A DNA stretch of 64,000 nt from Pseudomonadota bacterium (GCA_029782295.1 JAKOVB010000027.1:124001-188000), one strand, 5' to 3'. Positions 49,779 through 59,693 are shown, numbered from the stretch's first letter. Translations and numbers: made by a program. The notes: generated from the sequence alone by a model not told the origin.

Positions 49779-50365
49779 ACATCTCTGCCCGTATTGCAAC
49801 CCACTTCGAGGAATGCGCAAACCTCCTTGAGGAATGCGCGGAACTGCTGTCCCCCGCCATCGCCAACGCCGCTGAGCATCTGGTATCCGGGTTCCTCAAC
49901 GAGCGCAAGGTACTGGTCTGCGGCAACGGGGGCTCCGCAGCCCTCGCCCAGCATTTTGCCGCCTACATGCTGCACCGCTTTGATCTTGACCGTCCCGGCC
50001 TCGCGACCATCAGCCTGTCTTCGGATAACGCCACACTGACCGCAATCGCCAACGACACCCAGTTCGACCAGGTGTTTTCAAAACAGGTACTGGCGCTGGG
50101 GCAGACCGACGACATCCTGCTGGTCATGAGCGTAGGCGGTAATTCCCGTAACATCCTGCAAGCCGTCTGGGCTGCACATGAGCGCGGGATGCGGGTGATT
50201 GCCCTGACCGGCGGCGATGGTGGCGACCTTATGGAACTTTTACAAGAAGGGGATATTCATATCGGGGTCCCCAACGAAAACCCGGCACGCGTTTTGGAAG
50301 CCTACCTCCTCACCCTGCATGCCCTCTGCGACGCAATCGATAGTCTTTTACTAGGAGTTGAATAA
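49775..50365 (+). CDS. diaA: SIS-domain protein DiaA-like (or phosphoheptose isomerase)
   Basis: 196 residues. The sugar isomerase (SIS) domain carries GNGGSAALAQHFAAYM. The fold is shared by GmhA (heptose for lipopolysaccharide) and DiaA (a DnaA partner stimulating replication initiation). Length equal to E. coli DiaA and position between yraN and a dolP-like gene favour DiaA, but the enzymatic role is not excluded. The start at 49775 overlaps the yraN stop (ATGA). Confidence 0.8.
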   Translation: MNISARIATHFEECANLLEECAELLSPAIANAAEHLVSGFLNERKVLVCGNGGSAALAQHFAAYMLHRFDLDRPGLATISLSSDNATLTAIANDTQFDQVFSKQVLALGQTDDILLVMSVGGNSRNILQAVWAAHERGMRVIALTGGDGGDLMELLQEGDIHIGVPNENPARVLEAYLLTLHALCDAIDSLLLGVE

Positions 50366-50934
50366 TGCGACTGATCCCCCACCTGTTGTTAGCTGTCCTG
50401 CTCACCGGCACCCTGAGCGCCTGCGTACCCGTCGTGGCCGGTGGCGCCGCTGCCGGCGGCCTTGCTGCTGCAGACCGCCGCACTTCAGGTGCCTACGTCG
50501 AGGACGAGGCCATCGAATGGAAGGCCGGTAACCGCATCAAGGACATGCTGGGTGACAAGATCCACATCAATGTCACGAGCTTCAACCGCAACGTACTGCT
50601 GACCGGCGAAGCCATCGACGAGGAAAGCAAAGCCAAGGCCGAAAGCCTGGCCAAAGGAGTGGAAAACGTCCGCAATGTGACCAATGAACTGCAGATCGGC
50701 GGCGCAAGCCAACTCACCTCACGCAGCAACGACGCCTACCTCACCACCAAGGTCAAGGGCAGCTTCGTGACCGAAAACCGCTTCTCGCCGAACTACGTCA
50801 AGGTCGTGACGGAGAATTCCGTGGTCTATCTGCTGGGCATGGTAACGCACAAGGAGGGGGATGACGCAGTAGAAATCGCACGCAACATCAGTGGCGTCGA
50901 AAAGGTGGTGAAGTTGTTCGAGTACATCGAGTGA
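50365..50934 (+). CDS. dolP: BON-domain outer-membrane lipoprotein DolP-like
   Basis: 189 residues. It has a signal peptide with lipobox LSAC, a glycine/alanine-rich stretch, and two BON domains (about 50-110 and 125-189). DolP (YraP) helps outer-membrane integrity and BAM function in enterics and is a known envelope-stress gene. It starts at the last base of diaA's stop, so the genes are coupled. Confidence 0.88.
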   Translation: MRLIPHLLLAVLLTGTLSACVPVVAGGAAAGGLAAADRRTSGAYVEDEAIEWKAGNRIKDMLGDKIHINVTSFNRNVLLTGEAIDEESKAKAESLAKGVENVRNVTNELQIGGASQLTSRSNDAYLTTKVKGSFVTENRFSPNYVKVVTENSVVYLLGMVTHKEGDDAVEIARNISGVEKVVKLFEYIE

Positions 50935-50974
50935 TATAATCGCGCCAATTCAAAAACCGGCGGCAACCGACACC

Positions 50975-51274
50975 ATGAGCAGCGAACTGAAGGAAATCAT
51001 CATCGAAGGCCTGACCCGCGCGGGCAAACCGTTTCGTCCCAGCGACTGGGTGGACCGCATGTGCAGTACCTATGCCACCTTCGGCCCGGACCGCAAGCTG
51101 CGCTATTCGCCCTATCTGAAACCGCGCCTGCTCAACGGCGTACGCTGCCTCGCCGTCGATCTGAAGCTGAAGGACATCAACCCGGAAGGTTATGCACAGT
51201 TGATGCACTTCGCGGAAGAAAACAACCTCAACATCAAGGATGCCGACGGCAACGACATCGCATTGCCGTCCTGA
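50975..51274 (+). CDS. DUF3579 family protein
   Basis: 99 residues. LTRAGKPFRPSDWVDRM and KPRLLNGVRCLAVDLKL are the family's hallmarks. DUF3579 proteins are small cytoplasmic proteins, mostly of betaproteobacteria, with unknown role. It follows dolP by 40 bp. A hairpin without T-run follows the stop. Confidence 0.8.
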   Translation: MSSELKEIIIEGLTRAGKPFRPSDWVDRMCSTYATFGPDRKLRYSPYLKPRLLNGVRCLAVDLKLKDINPEGYAQLMHFAEENNLNIKDADGNDIALPS

Positions 51275-51293
51275 GCCATATCGCGACCTACCC

Positions 51294-51315
51294 GATGCCG
51301 GCAGTTGCCGGCATC
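51294..51315. terminator. Hairpin between convergent genes
   Basis: GATGCCGGCA and TGCCGGCATC form a perfect 10-bp stem with a 2-base loop between the convergent DUF3579 and TlpA-like genes. There is only a weak T-rich stretch, so termination may be partial. Confidence 0.5.
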
Positions 51316-51316
51316 G

Positions 51317-51808
51317 TCATTTCTGGCCCCCGATCAGCTTTTCCAGGAACTGGCGCGTGACCAGTCCCCGGCGCACCTTGGCCAACCGGCCCTGCGGATC
51401 GTAAATGTAGGTGGTCGGCAACACATCCGCCGGTCCGATCTGCTGGATCACCTTGTCGTCACCCAGGATGATGGGATAAGACATCAGATTGTCATCGACA
51501 AAAGCACGCACCTCCTTGGCATCCTTATATTCCAGTGCAACCCCCAGCACCACGACATCCTTGCGCTTTTCATGCAATGCGATCAGATCGGGAATTTCCT
51601 CCTGACAGGGCGGGCACCAGGTCGCCCAGTAATTCACCATCACCCACTTGCCCTTGTAAGACGCCAGCGAATGCGTCTTGCCTTCGAGATCCTTGAGGGA
51701 GAAATGCTCAGCTGCCTGTGCCGTTGCGACCCACGCCGCCAGCACCAGCATGACCAAGCACCGCCAGAACCGAGCGCCGAAATACCCCTGAACTGCATCC
51801 ACCTTCAT
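51317..51808 (-). CDS. TlpA-like periplasmic thiol-disulfide protein
   Basis: 163 residues. A signal peptide or anchor (about 14-33, ending AQAA) is followed by an AhpC/TSA-type thioredoxin fold with YWATWCPPCQEEIP and cis-Pro VLPTTY. WCPPC is the TlpA/ResA active site. Such proteins reduce disulfides during cytochrome c or metal-site assembly in the periplasm; the partner is unknown. It is convergent with the DUF3579 gene. Confidence 0.85.
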   Translation of the reverse strand: MKVDAVQGYFGARFWRCLVMLVLAAWVATAQAAEHFSLKDLEGKTHSLASYKGKWVMVNYWATWCPPCQEEIPDLIALHEKRKDVVVLGVALEYKDAKEVRAFVDDNLMSYPIILGDDKVIQQIGPADVLPTTYIYDPQGRLAKVRRGLVTRQFLEKLIGGQK

Positions 51809-51964
51809 GTCGTTCGCCCATCCTATTCAACCGATAATCTATGCAAAGTCTAGCATCCCCGATCCGTAAGTTCATGTCACGCCGTTCGTCGGATGCCCGC
51901 GCCCCGCTCGTGACAACCACACGGTTTGTATTTACCATCTGGTCATTCCGCTTGGAGATTGGTC

Positions 51965-53555
51965 ATGTCGTTGCGCCTGAACGTTCCCGCGCTTGAAGAA
52001 AAACCTGCGATTCCAGCCATTACCCGCCCCAGGCAAATCCAGGAACTGATCGCCGGATTGCCCATGAGCAATCCGCGCGCGGCAGCGAGACTTTTGCTGG
52101 ATGAACTGGAACGGCTCAACCGCCAGCGCATCTCGACCGACCAGCGGGTCACTGCGCTGGAGCTCTACCGCCCCGCCGTTTATCAGGTCATGGGCACCCT
52201 GGCACGCCAGTACTGCCACCAGCCCCTACCATTGCAGGAAACGGCACTGGCACAGGCCGAGATCACCCAGCAACTGCTGACCGAACTGGCCTACGGTTAC
52301 AAGCATGCCATCCTTTCCGAAGAAGACAGACTATTCTCCATCGGAAACAACGACCAACTGGCCCTGCTGTTGCAACGCACCCTCGAAACGCTAGGGAGAC
52401 GCCTGCAAGTCTACTACCAGACCTACACCCCAACACCTGCAGGGATCTGGTCAGAAATCCACCTGCTATACCTGCACGCACTGCAGCTTTCCATCCAGAG
52501 TCTGAGCATCCCCGACACGATCGCGGAAACCAGCATCAATCTGGTATACAAGCATGCCCTGCTGCTGGCCATGGCCAACCCTTCCCATCTCAATTCGGTC
52601 GACATCGATCGTGTCATCGAATATCTCGACCTTTACGCGCGGCTGGCTCAGCTTCATCCGCTGTCTTCCCCGGAAGTAAAAAACGGGGTCTTCGTCGTTC
52701 ACCTCAAGACCGACGCCCCCCCCGGTTCCTCTCCTCAAGGACAGACAGGACGCGGACGCCCGCACCGATATCCTGCTGATGACGATCGAACTGGCCCGCC
52801 AGGTACACCACCAGCTCACCCACCTGCAGGATCGGGCAGATCCGCAAAGCCTCAGCCTACCGCAAGAAGCCATCGAAGACCCAAGCTACCGTGACATGCT
52901 GCTGTACCTGCTCAAGCACTGGGGCACTCCGCCAAGACGGGTCTTCAATCGTTCGGAAAAAAACAGCGGGATCGATATCTGTATCGGCCTGACGGCTACG
53001 CATCACCATCTCGGCAACAAATTCAAATCCATGGACGATTCGCCCACAGGCAACAGGACAGAGGTGACCGTCAACGTCGTCGACTCGCCCATCGACAATG
53101 GCAACACAGCCATTTTCAAGTCCGCTCGCTGGGTTGTCGTCAACGAAAGCCCCGGCGGATTAGCGCTCACCAAGCGCTCCGGCACCCCTGACAGCCTGCG
53201 TATCGGCGAACTGCTCGGCCTGAAGCCGGATGATACTGGCCAATGGGGGCTGGCCGTGGTGCGCTGGGCAGTCAACGGCGCAGAGGTCCCCTTGCAGATC
53301 GGTGTCCAGATGATCGCGCCAAGTGCATCCGCAGTGATCGTACGCATCGGTGAGGATGCGCATCCGGAGCCGGCATTGCTGCTACCGGAGATCCTCAGCC
53401 TGAAGCAACCAGCCACCCTGATTGCCCCCCGCAGCATTTACAAACCCGCACGCAACATCACATTGGAACAGAACGGCCATCAGGAACAGATTCTGCTAAC
53501 CCGGCTGGTGGAACGGACCCACAGCTTCGAACGTTTCCAGTTCAGTCGCCTGTAA
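51965..53555 (+). pseudogene. PilZ-like protein gene broken by a frameshift at a C8 run
   Basis: Two reading frames join at 52716-52723, a run of eight C. Frame one (from ATG 51965, GGAG upstream) gives a long helical N-terminal domain ending LKTDAPP. One base later the second frame reads PVPLLKDRQDADARTDILLMTIELARQ and runs to 53555. Dropping one C restores a single protein of about 530 residues. The C-terminal part has NESPGG (PilZ D/NxSxxG motif) and GLAVVRWAV, like c-di-GMP-binding PilZ domains, but no clear RxxxR. It may be a sequencing error, a real pseudogene, or phase-variable. Confidence 0.75.
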
Positions 53556-53647
53556 AAAATTGTGGTGCTTCACTTGCCCGGCTTTTTTCGCTACGATAGC
53601 GAGATCATTCTTAATCACCCTCCCCTAAGGTCACAAAGAGGTTCAAC

Positions 53648-53974
53648 ATGAGCGAACATATTCTGCACGTCAGCGACGCTGCTTTCGAACAAGAAGTCCT
53701 GCAGTCCCAGACCCCCGTGCTGGTCGATTACTGGGCCGAATGGTGCGGCCCCTGCAAGATGATCGCCCCGATTCTGGACGAAGTTGCCAAGGAATACGCC
53801 GGCCGCCTCAAGGTCGCCAAACTCAACATTGACGAAAACCAGCAAACGCCGCCCAAGTACGGCATCCGCGGCATTCCGACCCTGATGCTGTTCAAGAACG
53901 GTAACGTCGAAGCCACCAAGGTTGGCGCACTGTCCAAGTCCCAACTGACCGCGTTTATTGACAGCAATATTTAA
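53648..53974 (+). CDS. trxA: Thioredoxin 1
   Basis: 108 residues, the standard length. [10 protein letters not shown] is the active site and GIPTLMLF the cis-Pro loop. It is the general cytoplasmic disulfide reductase. AGAGG precedes the ATG. As in E. coli it is directly upstream of rho, here with a long hairpin in between. It is the second thioredoxin of the window after trxC. Confidence 0.97.
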   Translation: MSEHILHVSDAAFEQEVLQSQTPVLVDYWAEWCGPCKMIAPILDEVAKEYAGRLKVAKLNIDENQQTPPKYGIRGIPTLMLFKNGNVEATKVGALSKSQLTAFIDSNI

Positions 53975-53985
53975 AGCCGTTACGC

Positions 53986-54041
53986 TGGCGCCTGATTTCC
54001 AGTCCTGAAGCCGCAGATCATGCGGTAGAAATCAGGCGCTA
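53986..54041 (+). promoter_or_regulatory. Long hairpin in the rho leader
   Basis: GCGCCTGATTTC (53988-53999) pairs with GAAATCAGGCGC (54028-54039); inside it CCGCA/TGCGG (54011-54015 with 54021-54025) pairs again. No T-run follows, so it is not a normal intrinsic terminator. It lies 57 bp before the rho start and could act in mRNA stability or in rho autoregulation. Confidence 0.65.
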
Positions 54042-54098
54042 AAACCACACTCTCCCGTTTTTCCGCTCTCCCAAGATTTTTCCAGCGAGCTTCCGCAT

Positions 54099-55358
54099 AT
54101 GCATTTATCCGACCTGAAACACCTCCCAGTTACCGAACTCGTCGAAATGGCCATCGCCAATGAAGTCGAGGGCGCCAGCCGCATGCGCAAGCAGGACCTG
54201 ATCTTCGCGCTGCTGAAAAACAAGGCCAAGAAAGGCGAAACCATTTTCGGCGACGGCACGCTGGAAGTGTTGCAGGACGGCTTTGGCTTCCTGCGCGCCC
54301 CCGACAGCTCATACCTGGCTGGTCCGGACGACATTTACGTATCGCCCTCGCAGATCCGCCGCTTCAATCTGCATACCGGCGACACGATCACTGGAGAGGT
54401 CCGGACACCCAAGGACGGCGAACGCTACTTTGCGCTGGTCAAGGTGGACACCGTCAACGGCGAGCCCCCGGAAAACACCAAGCACAAGATCCTGTTCGAG
54501 AACCTCACCCCGCTGTTCCCGACCGAGCCGCTGATCCTGGAACGCGACATCCGCGGGGAAGAAAACATTACCGGGCGCGTCATCGACATGATTGCGCCCA
54601 TCGGCAAAGGCCAGCGCGCGCTACTGGTCGCCAGCCCGAAATCCGGCAAGACGGTGATGATGCAGCACATTGCGCACGCCATCACTGCCAACCATCCCGA
54701 CGTTTCCCTGATCGTGCTGCTGATCGACGAACGTCCGGAAGAAGTGACGGAAATGACCCGTTCGGTCAAGGGCGAAGTGGTCGCCTCCACCTTCGACGAA
54801 CCGGCCACCCGCCACGTGCAGGTGGCCGAAATGGTGCTGGAAAAAGCCAAGCGTCTGGTCGAGCACAAGAAGGATGTCGTCATCCTGCTCGACTCCATCA
54901 CCCGTCTCGCGCGCGCCTACAACACCGTGGTGCCATCCTCCGGCAAGGTACTGACCGGCGGCGTAGACGCGAACGCACTGCAGCGCCCGAAGCGCTTCTT
55001 CGGCGCCGCGCGCAATATTGAAGAAGGCGGTTCCCTGACCATCATCGCCACCGCGCTGGTCGATACCGGCAGCCGCATGGATGATGTGATCTATGAAGAA
55101 TTCAAGGGCACCGGCAACATGGAAATCCATCTCGACCGCCGCATGGCCGAGAAGCGCCTGTACCCCGCGATCAACGTCAACCGCTCCGGCACGCGCCGTG
55201 AAGAATTGCTGATCGAGCAATCGGTCCTGCAAAAAATCTGGGTGTTGCGCAAACTGCTGTACCCGATGGACGACCTCGAGGCGATGGAGTTCCTGCTCGA
55301 CAAGATCCGTTCGACCAAGAACAACGCGGAATTCTTTGACGCCATGCGTCGCGGATAA
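54099..55358 (+). CDS. rho: Transcription termination factor Rho
   Basis: 419 residues, full length. A hexameric RNA helicase that ends untranslated transcripts. The N-terminal RNA-binding domain ([13 protein letters not shown]) is followed by the ATPase with SPKSGKT (Lys184) and the arginine-finger region, and [12 protein letters not shown]. In enterics Rho limits its own expression through a leader; here the hairpin upstream is a candidate site. Confidence 0.98.
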   Translation: MHLSDLKHLPVTELVEMAIANEVEGASRMRKQDLIFALLKNKAKKGETIFGDGTLEVLQDGFGFLRAPDSSYLAGPDDIYVSPSQIRRFNLHTGDTITGEVRTPKDGERYFALVKVDTVNGEPPENTKHKILFENLTPLFPTEPLILERDIRGEENITGRVIDMIAPIGKGQRALLVASPKSGKTVMMQHIAHAITANHPDVSLIVLLIDERPEEVTEMTRSVKGEVVASTFDEPATRHVQVAEMVLEKAKRLVEHKKDVVILLDSITRLARAYNTVVPSSGKVLTGGVDANALQRPKRFFGAARNIEEGGSLTIIATALVDTGSRMDDVIYEEFKGTGNMEIHLDRRMAEKRLYPAINVNRSGTRREELLIEQSVLQKIWVLRKLLYPMDDLEAMEFLLDKIRSTKNNAEFFDAMRRG

Positions 55359-55460
55359 GGTCCCGAGTTTTTCGTTGAAACGCACAGAGGTTGATTAATA
55401 ATCCGATTTCTTGGATAATCGCGAGTTTTCTGCGATAGCCAGACACTAAGGACATAGAGA

Positions 55461-55661
55461 ATGAAAGCCGACATTCATCCGGAATATACCGAAATTACCG
55501 TGACTTGCAGCTGCGGCAACAAGTTCCAGACCCGTTCCACCAACAGCAAGGCACTGAACATCGAAGTGTGTTCCCTGTGCCACCCGTTCTACACCGGCAA
55601 GCAAAAGATCGTTGACACCGCCGGTCGCGTCGAGAAGTTCCGCCAGAAGTACGGCATGTAA
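55461..55661 (+). CDS. rpmE: Ribosomal protein L31, zinc type
   Basis: 66 residues. Zinc-binding Cys16, Cys18, Cys37 and Cys40 are all present, so this is the C+ form rather than the zinc-free paralogue. [16 protein letters not shown] is the usual start. It has its own terminator. The 102-bp rho-rpmE gap includes an ATCGC/GCGAT stem that may be part of an L31 leader. Confidence 0.97.
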   Translation: MKADIHPEYTEITVTCSCGNKFQTRSTNSKALNIEVCSLCHPFYTGKQKIVDTAGRVEKFRQKYGM

Positions 55662-55683
55662 TTGCCGTTGGCAGGCAAGAGAC

Positions 55684-55712
55684 AAAAGGCAGCTATGGCT
55701 GCCTTTTTGTTT
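55684..55712 (+). terminator. rpmE terminator
   Basis: AAAAGGCAGC, loop TATG, GCTGCCTTTT followed by further T. A 10-bp stem right after the rpmE stop. Confidence 0.9.
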
Positions 55713-55771
55713 TGTAGCCTTCCCGATTGACCGTAAAATACCTCCCATTCCTCCCACGAGAAGCATTCCTG

Positions 55772-57439
55772 ATGCCGTTTGAAGTCCAGCACGACTGGCA
55801 GGCCAGCCTCGCCACTCCGCGCCCGCTCATCGGTGAGCGGGCCAAGACACGCCTGCTGCTGTTGCTCTGCTTTCTCTGGATCACCCTGGGACTGACCGGG
55901 CACCAGCCCTGGAAGCCTGACGAGGCCCAGACCGTGAGCATCGTCAAGCACCTGCTCGAGGGCGGCGACTGGCTGATCCCGACGGCAGCAGGTACGCCGA
56001 CGCTCAAATACCAGCCCTTGTACTACCTGAGCGCCTCCGCGTCCGCCAGACTGCTCTCCCCGTGGCTGGCCGTGCATGATGCCGCCCGACTGGCCAGTGG
56101 CTTCTGGATGGCCGTGACCCTGTTGATGGTCGGCATGGCCGGACGTGAAATGTGGGGTACTGGTGCCGGGCGACAGACCACGTTTGTTTTCCTCGGCTCG
56201 CTGGGCCTGCTGTTCAGTGCCCACCTGCTGACCCCGGTCGTGGCAGGTCTCGCCGGGTACGCGATGGCTTTCTACGGAATGGCGCTTTCTCCACGCCGCC
56301 CATGGCGCGGTGGTGCGCTGCTGGGAACCGGGACCGGGATCCTCTTCCTGTCGACCGGACTGCTTGGTGTTGTGATCGTCGCCGCGAGCGCCCTTCAGTT
56401 ACCGCTGCTGTTCCGTTCCTGGCGACGCGTCACTACCTGGGCCACGCTGGCGGCCGGCGCGGCCTTTGCGGCTCCCTGGCTGACAGTCTGGCCACTCCTG
56501 CTCTGGCAATCCGATCCTGACCTGCTTCAAGCCTGGCTGAGCACCGGCCCGCATCTTCTGGACAACCACAGCCTCGGTTACCTGATCAAAACCCTGAGCT
56601 GGGCTGCCTGGCCGGCCTTGCCGCTCACGGCCTGGTCGCTCTGGTACTACCGTGACCACCTCTTTCAACGACCGCAGTTCCAGCTTGCGCTGATTTTCTT
56701 CATGACCGGCTTGCTGCTGCTGGGCTTCGGTGCCGAAAGCCGCGACATCCAGGCTCTGCCTTTACTGGTGCCACTGGCCCTGCTCGGCAGCGCCGCCATC
56801 GACACGCTGCGTCGGAGCCTGGCCAGCGCACTGGACTGGTTCAGCATCATGCTGTTCGGCACCCTCGCATTCCTGACCTGGCTGGGATGGCTGGCAATGA
56901 TGTCAGGCGCGCCTGAAAAGCTAGCGGCACGCATGCACAAACTTTCCCTGTCTTATGTACCGCAGCTGGATTGGATCATGCTTCTCGGCGCCCTCCTGAT
57001 CACGCTGACCTGGATTTTGGTCGTGTTCAAGGCGAAGCGCTCCAATCGTGCAGTGGTGACCGACTGGGCCATGGGAATCACCATGGTATGGGGGTTGTTG
57101 ATGACACTGTGGCTGCCCTGGCTGGATGCGGCCAAGAGCTATCAGGCCATGATGCTGGACATGCAGAAATCGCTGCCGGCGAACTACGCCTGCGTCACCA
57201 GCCAGCATCTGGGCGATCCACAGCGTGCACTCCTGGATTACTACCTGGATATCAGGACGCAGACTTATGAACTCAATCAGCACGTCGATTGCGACCTGTA
57301 CCTGATTCAGGACGAGCGTGGCCAGGAAAAAATGGAACCCGGCCCGTCCTGGCAACTCATCTGGCAAGGCAAGCGCGCCAGCGACCGTCGCGAATCCTTC
57401 CGCCTGTTCCGCTACATGCCCAGCATGCCCCAGCAGTAA
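55772..57439 (+). CDS. GT-C glycosyltransferase, ArnT-like
   Basis: 555 residues with about eleven membrane helices. GHQPWKPDEAQT near the N-terminus holds the Asp-Glu pair typical of ArnT/PMT glycosyltransferases that use polyprenyl-linked sugars. ArnT adds aminoarabinose to lipid A; here the acceptor is unknown and the arn operon is not seen nearby. The ATG at 55772 is preferred over a TTG 15 codons upstream. No close partner gene. Confidence 0.75.
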   Translation: MPFEVQHDWQASLATPRPLIGERAKTRLLLLLCFLWITLGLTGHQPWKPDEAQTVSIVKHLLEGGDWLIPTAAGTPTLKYQPLYYLSASASARLLSPWLAVHDAARLASGFWMAVTLLMVGMAGREMWGTGAGRQTTFVFLGSLGLLFSAHLLTPVVAGLAGYAMAFYGMALSPRRPWRGGALLGTGTGILFLSTGLLGVVIVAASALQLPLLFRSWRRVTTWATLAAGAAFAAPWLTVWPLLLWQSDPDLLQAWLSTGPHLLDNHSLGYLIKTLSWAAWPALPLTAWSLWYYRDHLFQRPQFQLALIFFMTGLLLLGFGAESRDIQALPLLVPLALLGSAAIDTLRRSLASALDWFSIMLFGTLAFLTWLGWLAMMSGAPEKLAARMHKLSLSYVPQLDWIMLLGALLITLTWILVVFKAKRSNRAVVTDWAMGITMVWGLLMTLWLPWLDAAKSYQAMMLDMQKSLPANYACVTSQHLGDPQRALLDYYLDIRTQTYELNQHVDCDLYLIQDERGQEKMEPGPSWQLIWQGKRASDRRESFRLFRYMPSMPQQ

Positions 57440-57549
57440 CGGCATCCGCTATTCCCGATCAAAATACTTGGTTTTGACATTGTCCGCCTCGACGGATCGC
57501 CCTAAAATGACATATCCAACCAACCTGCGCCGGACAGACCACACGCGCC

Positions 57550-58560
57550 ATGGGCAATCACTCCAGTTTTCCAGCCACACTGACTGACCGCTTCGGGCGG
57601 CGGGTCGACTATATTCGCCTGTCCATCACGGACCGTTGCGATTTCCGCTGCGTCTATTGCATGGGCGAGGACATGACCTTCCTGCCCCGCGAGGAGGTAT
57701 TGACGCTGGAGGAATGTGCCCGGCTAATTCGCGTTTTCGTGGATCTCGGGGTGCGCAAGGTCCGCATCACCGGCGGCGAACCGCTGGTACGGAAAAACGC
57801 GCTGTGGCTGTTCGAGCAGGCCGGATCTCTGCCAGGCCTGGACGAACTGGTGCTAACCACCAATGGCTCGCAACTGGAGCAATATGCCGCCAGCCTCAAG
57901 GCCGCCAACGTCAGCCGGATCAACATCAGCCTCGACAGCCTGGACCCGGCGCGCTTCCGTCGCATCACGCGCGTCGGCGACCTCGACAAGGTATTGCGCG
58001 GGATCGAGGGAGCTCGTCAGGCCGGATTCCGGCATACCAAACTGAACAGCGTGCTGATGCGCGGCGTCAATGACGACGAAGCACCGGCGCTGGTGCAATT
58101 CGCTCTCGACCATCAGCTCGATATCACCTTCATCGAAGAAATGCCTTTGGGCGAAGTAGCACACGCCCGCGACAGCAGTTACATCAGCAACACGGAAACG
58201 CTGCACAGGCTGCAGTCGCAGTTCAACCTGGTGAGCAGCACCGAAACGACGGGCGGCCCGGCCCGATACTGGCGGATTCCCGGCACGGAAACCCGCATCG
58301 GCTTCATCTCCCCGCACAGCCATAATTTCTGCGAAGCCTGCAACCGCGTACGCATTACCTGCAAGGGGGAGCTTTACCTCTGCCTGGGACAGAACGACAA
58401 GGTCGATCTGATGCCGATTCTGCGGGCGCACCCGGATGACGACAACGCACTGCGTGCCGCCATCCGCCATGGCATGGAAATCAAACCGGCAGGGCATGAT
58501 TTCGATCTGAGCCGCGCCGAACCGGCTGTGGTTCGCTTCATGTCCATGACAGGTGGATAA
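57550..58560 (+). CDS. moaA: GTP 3',8-cyclase (MoaA)
   Basis: 336 residues. A radical SAM enzyme making the first intermediate of molybdenum cofactor. The N-terminal cluster is CDFRCVYC (Cys30, 34, 37), the C-terminal cluster CEACNRVRITC with a later Cys, and the essential Gly-Gly tail ends the protein. First of four molybdenum cofactor genes with no gaps; mobA starts at the base after its stop. Confidence 0.96.
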   Translation: MGNHSSFPATLTDRFGRRVDYIRLSITDRCDFRCVYCMGEDMTFLPREEVLTLEECARLIRVFVDLGVRKVRITGGEPLVRKNALWLFEQAGSLPGLDELVLTTNGSQLEQYAASLKAANVSRINISLDSLDPARFRRITRVGDLDKVLRGIEGARQAGFRHTKLNSVLMRGVNDDEAPALVQFALDHQLDITFIEEMPLGEVAHARDSSYISNTETLHRLQSQFNLVSSTETTGGPARYWRIPGTETRIGFISPHSHNFCEACNRVRITCKGELYLCLGQNDKVDLMPILRAHPDDDNALRAAIRHGMEIKPAGHDFDLSRAEPAVVRFMSMTGG

Positions 58561-59133
58561 ATGAAAGTCACGGGAATCATTCTTGCCGGCGGCAAGAGCC
58601 GTCGCATGGGGGGGGCGGACAAGGGCCTGCTCCCGTTTCGCGGCAAACCCATGGTGGCGCATGTCCTGGAACGGCTGGAACCCCAGGTGGATGAAGTGCT
58701 GCTGAACGCCAATCGTGAACCTGAAGCCTACGCCGGATTCGGACACCCGGTCGTCAGCGACATCGTCACCGGCTTTGCCGGGCCGCTGGCCGGTCTGCAC
58801 TGTGGCATGCAACGGGCCTCCCACCCGCTGGTCGCGATGGTCCCCTGCGATGCACCGCAGTTGCCTGCCGACCTGATCCACCGGCTGAAAACGGCGTTGC
58901 TTGCCCAAGACGCACAGATCGCCGTAGCCAGAACGGGCGAATGGCTCCAGCCGGCCTTCAGCCTTTGCCGAGCCTCGCTACTGCCAGAACTGACCCGCTT
59001 TCTCCATGACGGGGGTCGCAAGGTCAACGACTGGTATGCCACATTGAAGAGCATCGAAGTGCCGTTCGATGACGAGACCGACGCCTTTGCCAACATCAAC
59101 ACCCGGGAAGACCTGGCATGCCTGGAGCGATGA
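58561..59133 (+). CDS. mobA: Molybdenum cofactor guanylyltransferase
   Basis: 190 residues. LAGGKSRRMGGADKGLL is the nucleotide-binding motif, VPCDAPQLP the metal-binding region. It joins GMP to molybdopterin to form the MGD form used by DMSO-reductase-family enzymes such as nitrate reductase. It follows moaA directly and is followed by mobB. Confidence 0.95.
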   Translation: MKVTGIILAGGKSRRMGGADKGLLPFRGKPMVAHVLERLEPQVDEVLLNANREPEAYAGFGHPVVSDIVTGFAGPLAGLHCGMQRASHPLVAMVPCDAPQLPADLIHRLKTALLAQDAQIAVARTGEWLQPAFSLCRASLLPELTRFLHDGGRKVNDWYATLKSIEVPFDDETDAFANINTREDLACLER

Positions 59134-59693
59134 CCCCGCCACCTTTGCTGGGCATTTGCGCCTCGGGCAGCAATACCGGCAAGACCACCCTGCTGACACA
59201 GCTGATTCCGGTGCTGGCATCGCACGGGATCAGGGTCTCCGTCATCAAGCATGCGCACCACGAGTTCGACATCGACCAGCCCGGCAAGGACACCTATCGC
59301 ATCCGCAAAGCCGGCGCGGTACAAACCCTGATCGGCTCCAGGCAACGATGGGCGCTGATGACAGAACTCTCGCACATCGCCCCTGAACGTCAGGAGCCCG
59401 AACTGGGAGAGCTGGTCGACCAGCTCGACACCAGCCTGTTCGACCTGGTACTGGTGGAGGGCTTCAAACACGCCCCCATCCCCCGGATCGAAGTGTTCCG
59501 CCCGGCGCTGGGGCGTCCGTTGCTGGCCGGGCAGGATCCGTACGTGATTGCCGTCGCATCCGATGGTCCAGTCGACACGACGCTCCCACTGCTCGACCTG
59601 AACGATCCCACGGCCGTCGCCCGTTTTGTGATGGACTGGCTCACCTGCCAGCCCGGCGTCCCCCATCCCACTTCAACCCCCTCCCGATCATGA
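59130..59693 (+). CDS. mobB: Molybdopterin-guanine dinucleotide adapter MobB
   Basis: 187 residues. GSNTGKTT (residues 13-20) is a Walker A loop and FDLVLVEGFKHAPIPRIEV the rest of the GTPase site. It aids MobA. I chose the ATG at 59130, which overlaps the mobA stop by 4 bases and has GGAG upstream; an ATG at 59118 is the alternative. Confidence 0.92.
   Translation: MTPPPLLGICASGSNTGKTTLLTQLIPVLASHGIRVSVIKHAHHEFDIDQPGKDTYRIRKAGAVQTLIGSRQRWALMTELSHIAPERQEPELGELVDQLDTSLFDLVLVEGFKHAPIPRIEVFRPALGRPLLAGQDPYVIAVASDGPVDTTLPLLDLNDPTAVARFVMDWLTCQPGVPHPTSTPSRS

Noticed and set aside
57474..57508. TTGACA and TAAAAT as the moaA promoter
   Set aside because: The spacer is 23 bases, too long for sigma-70.
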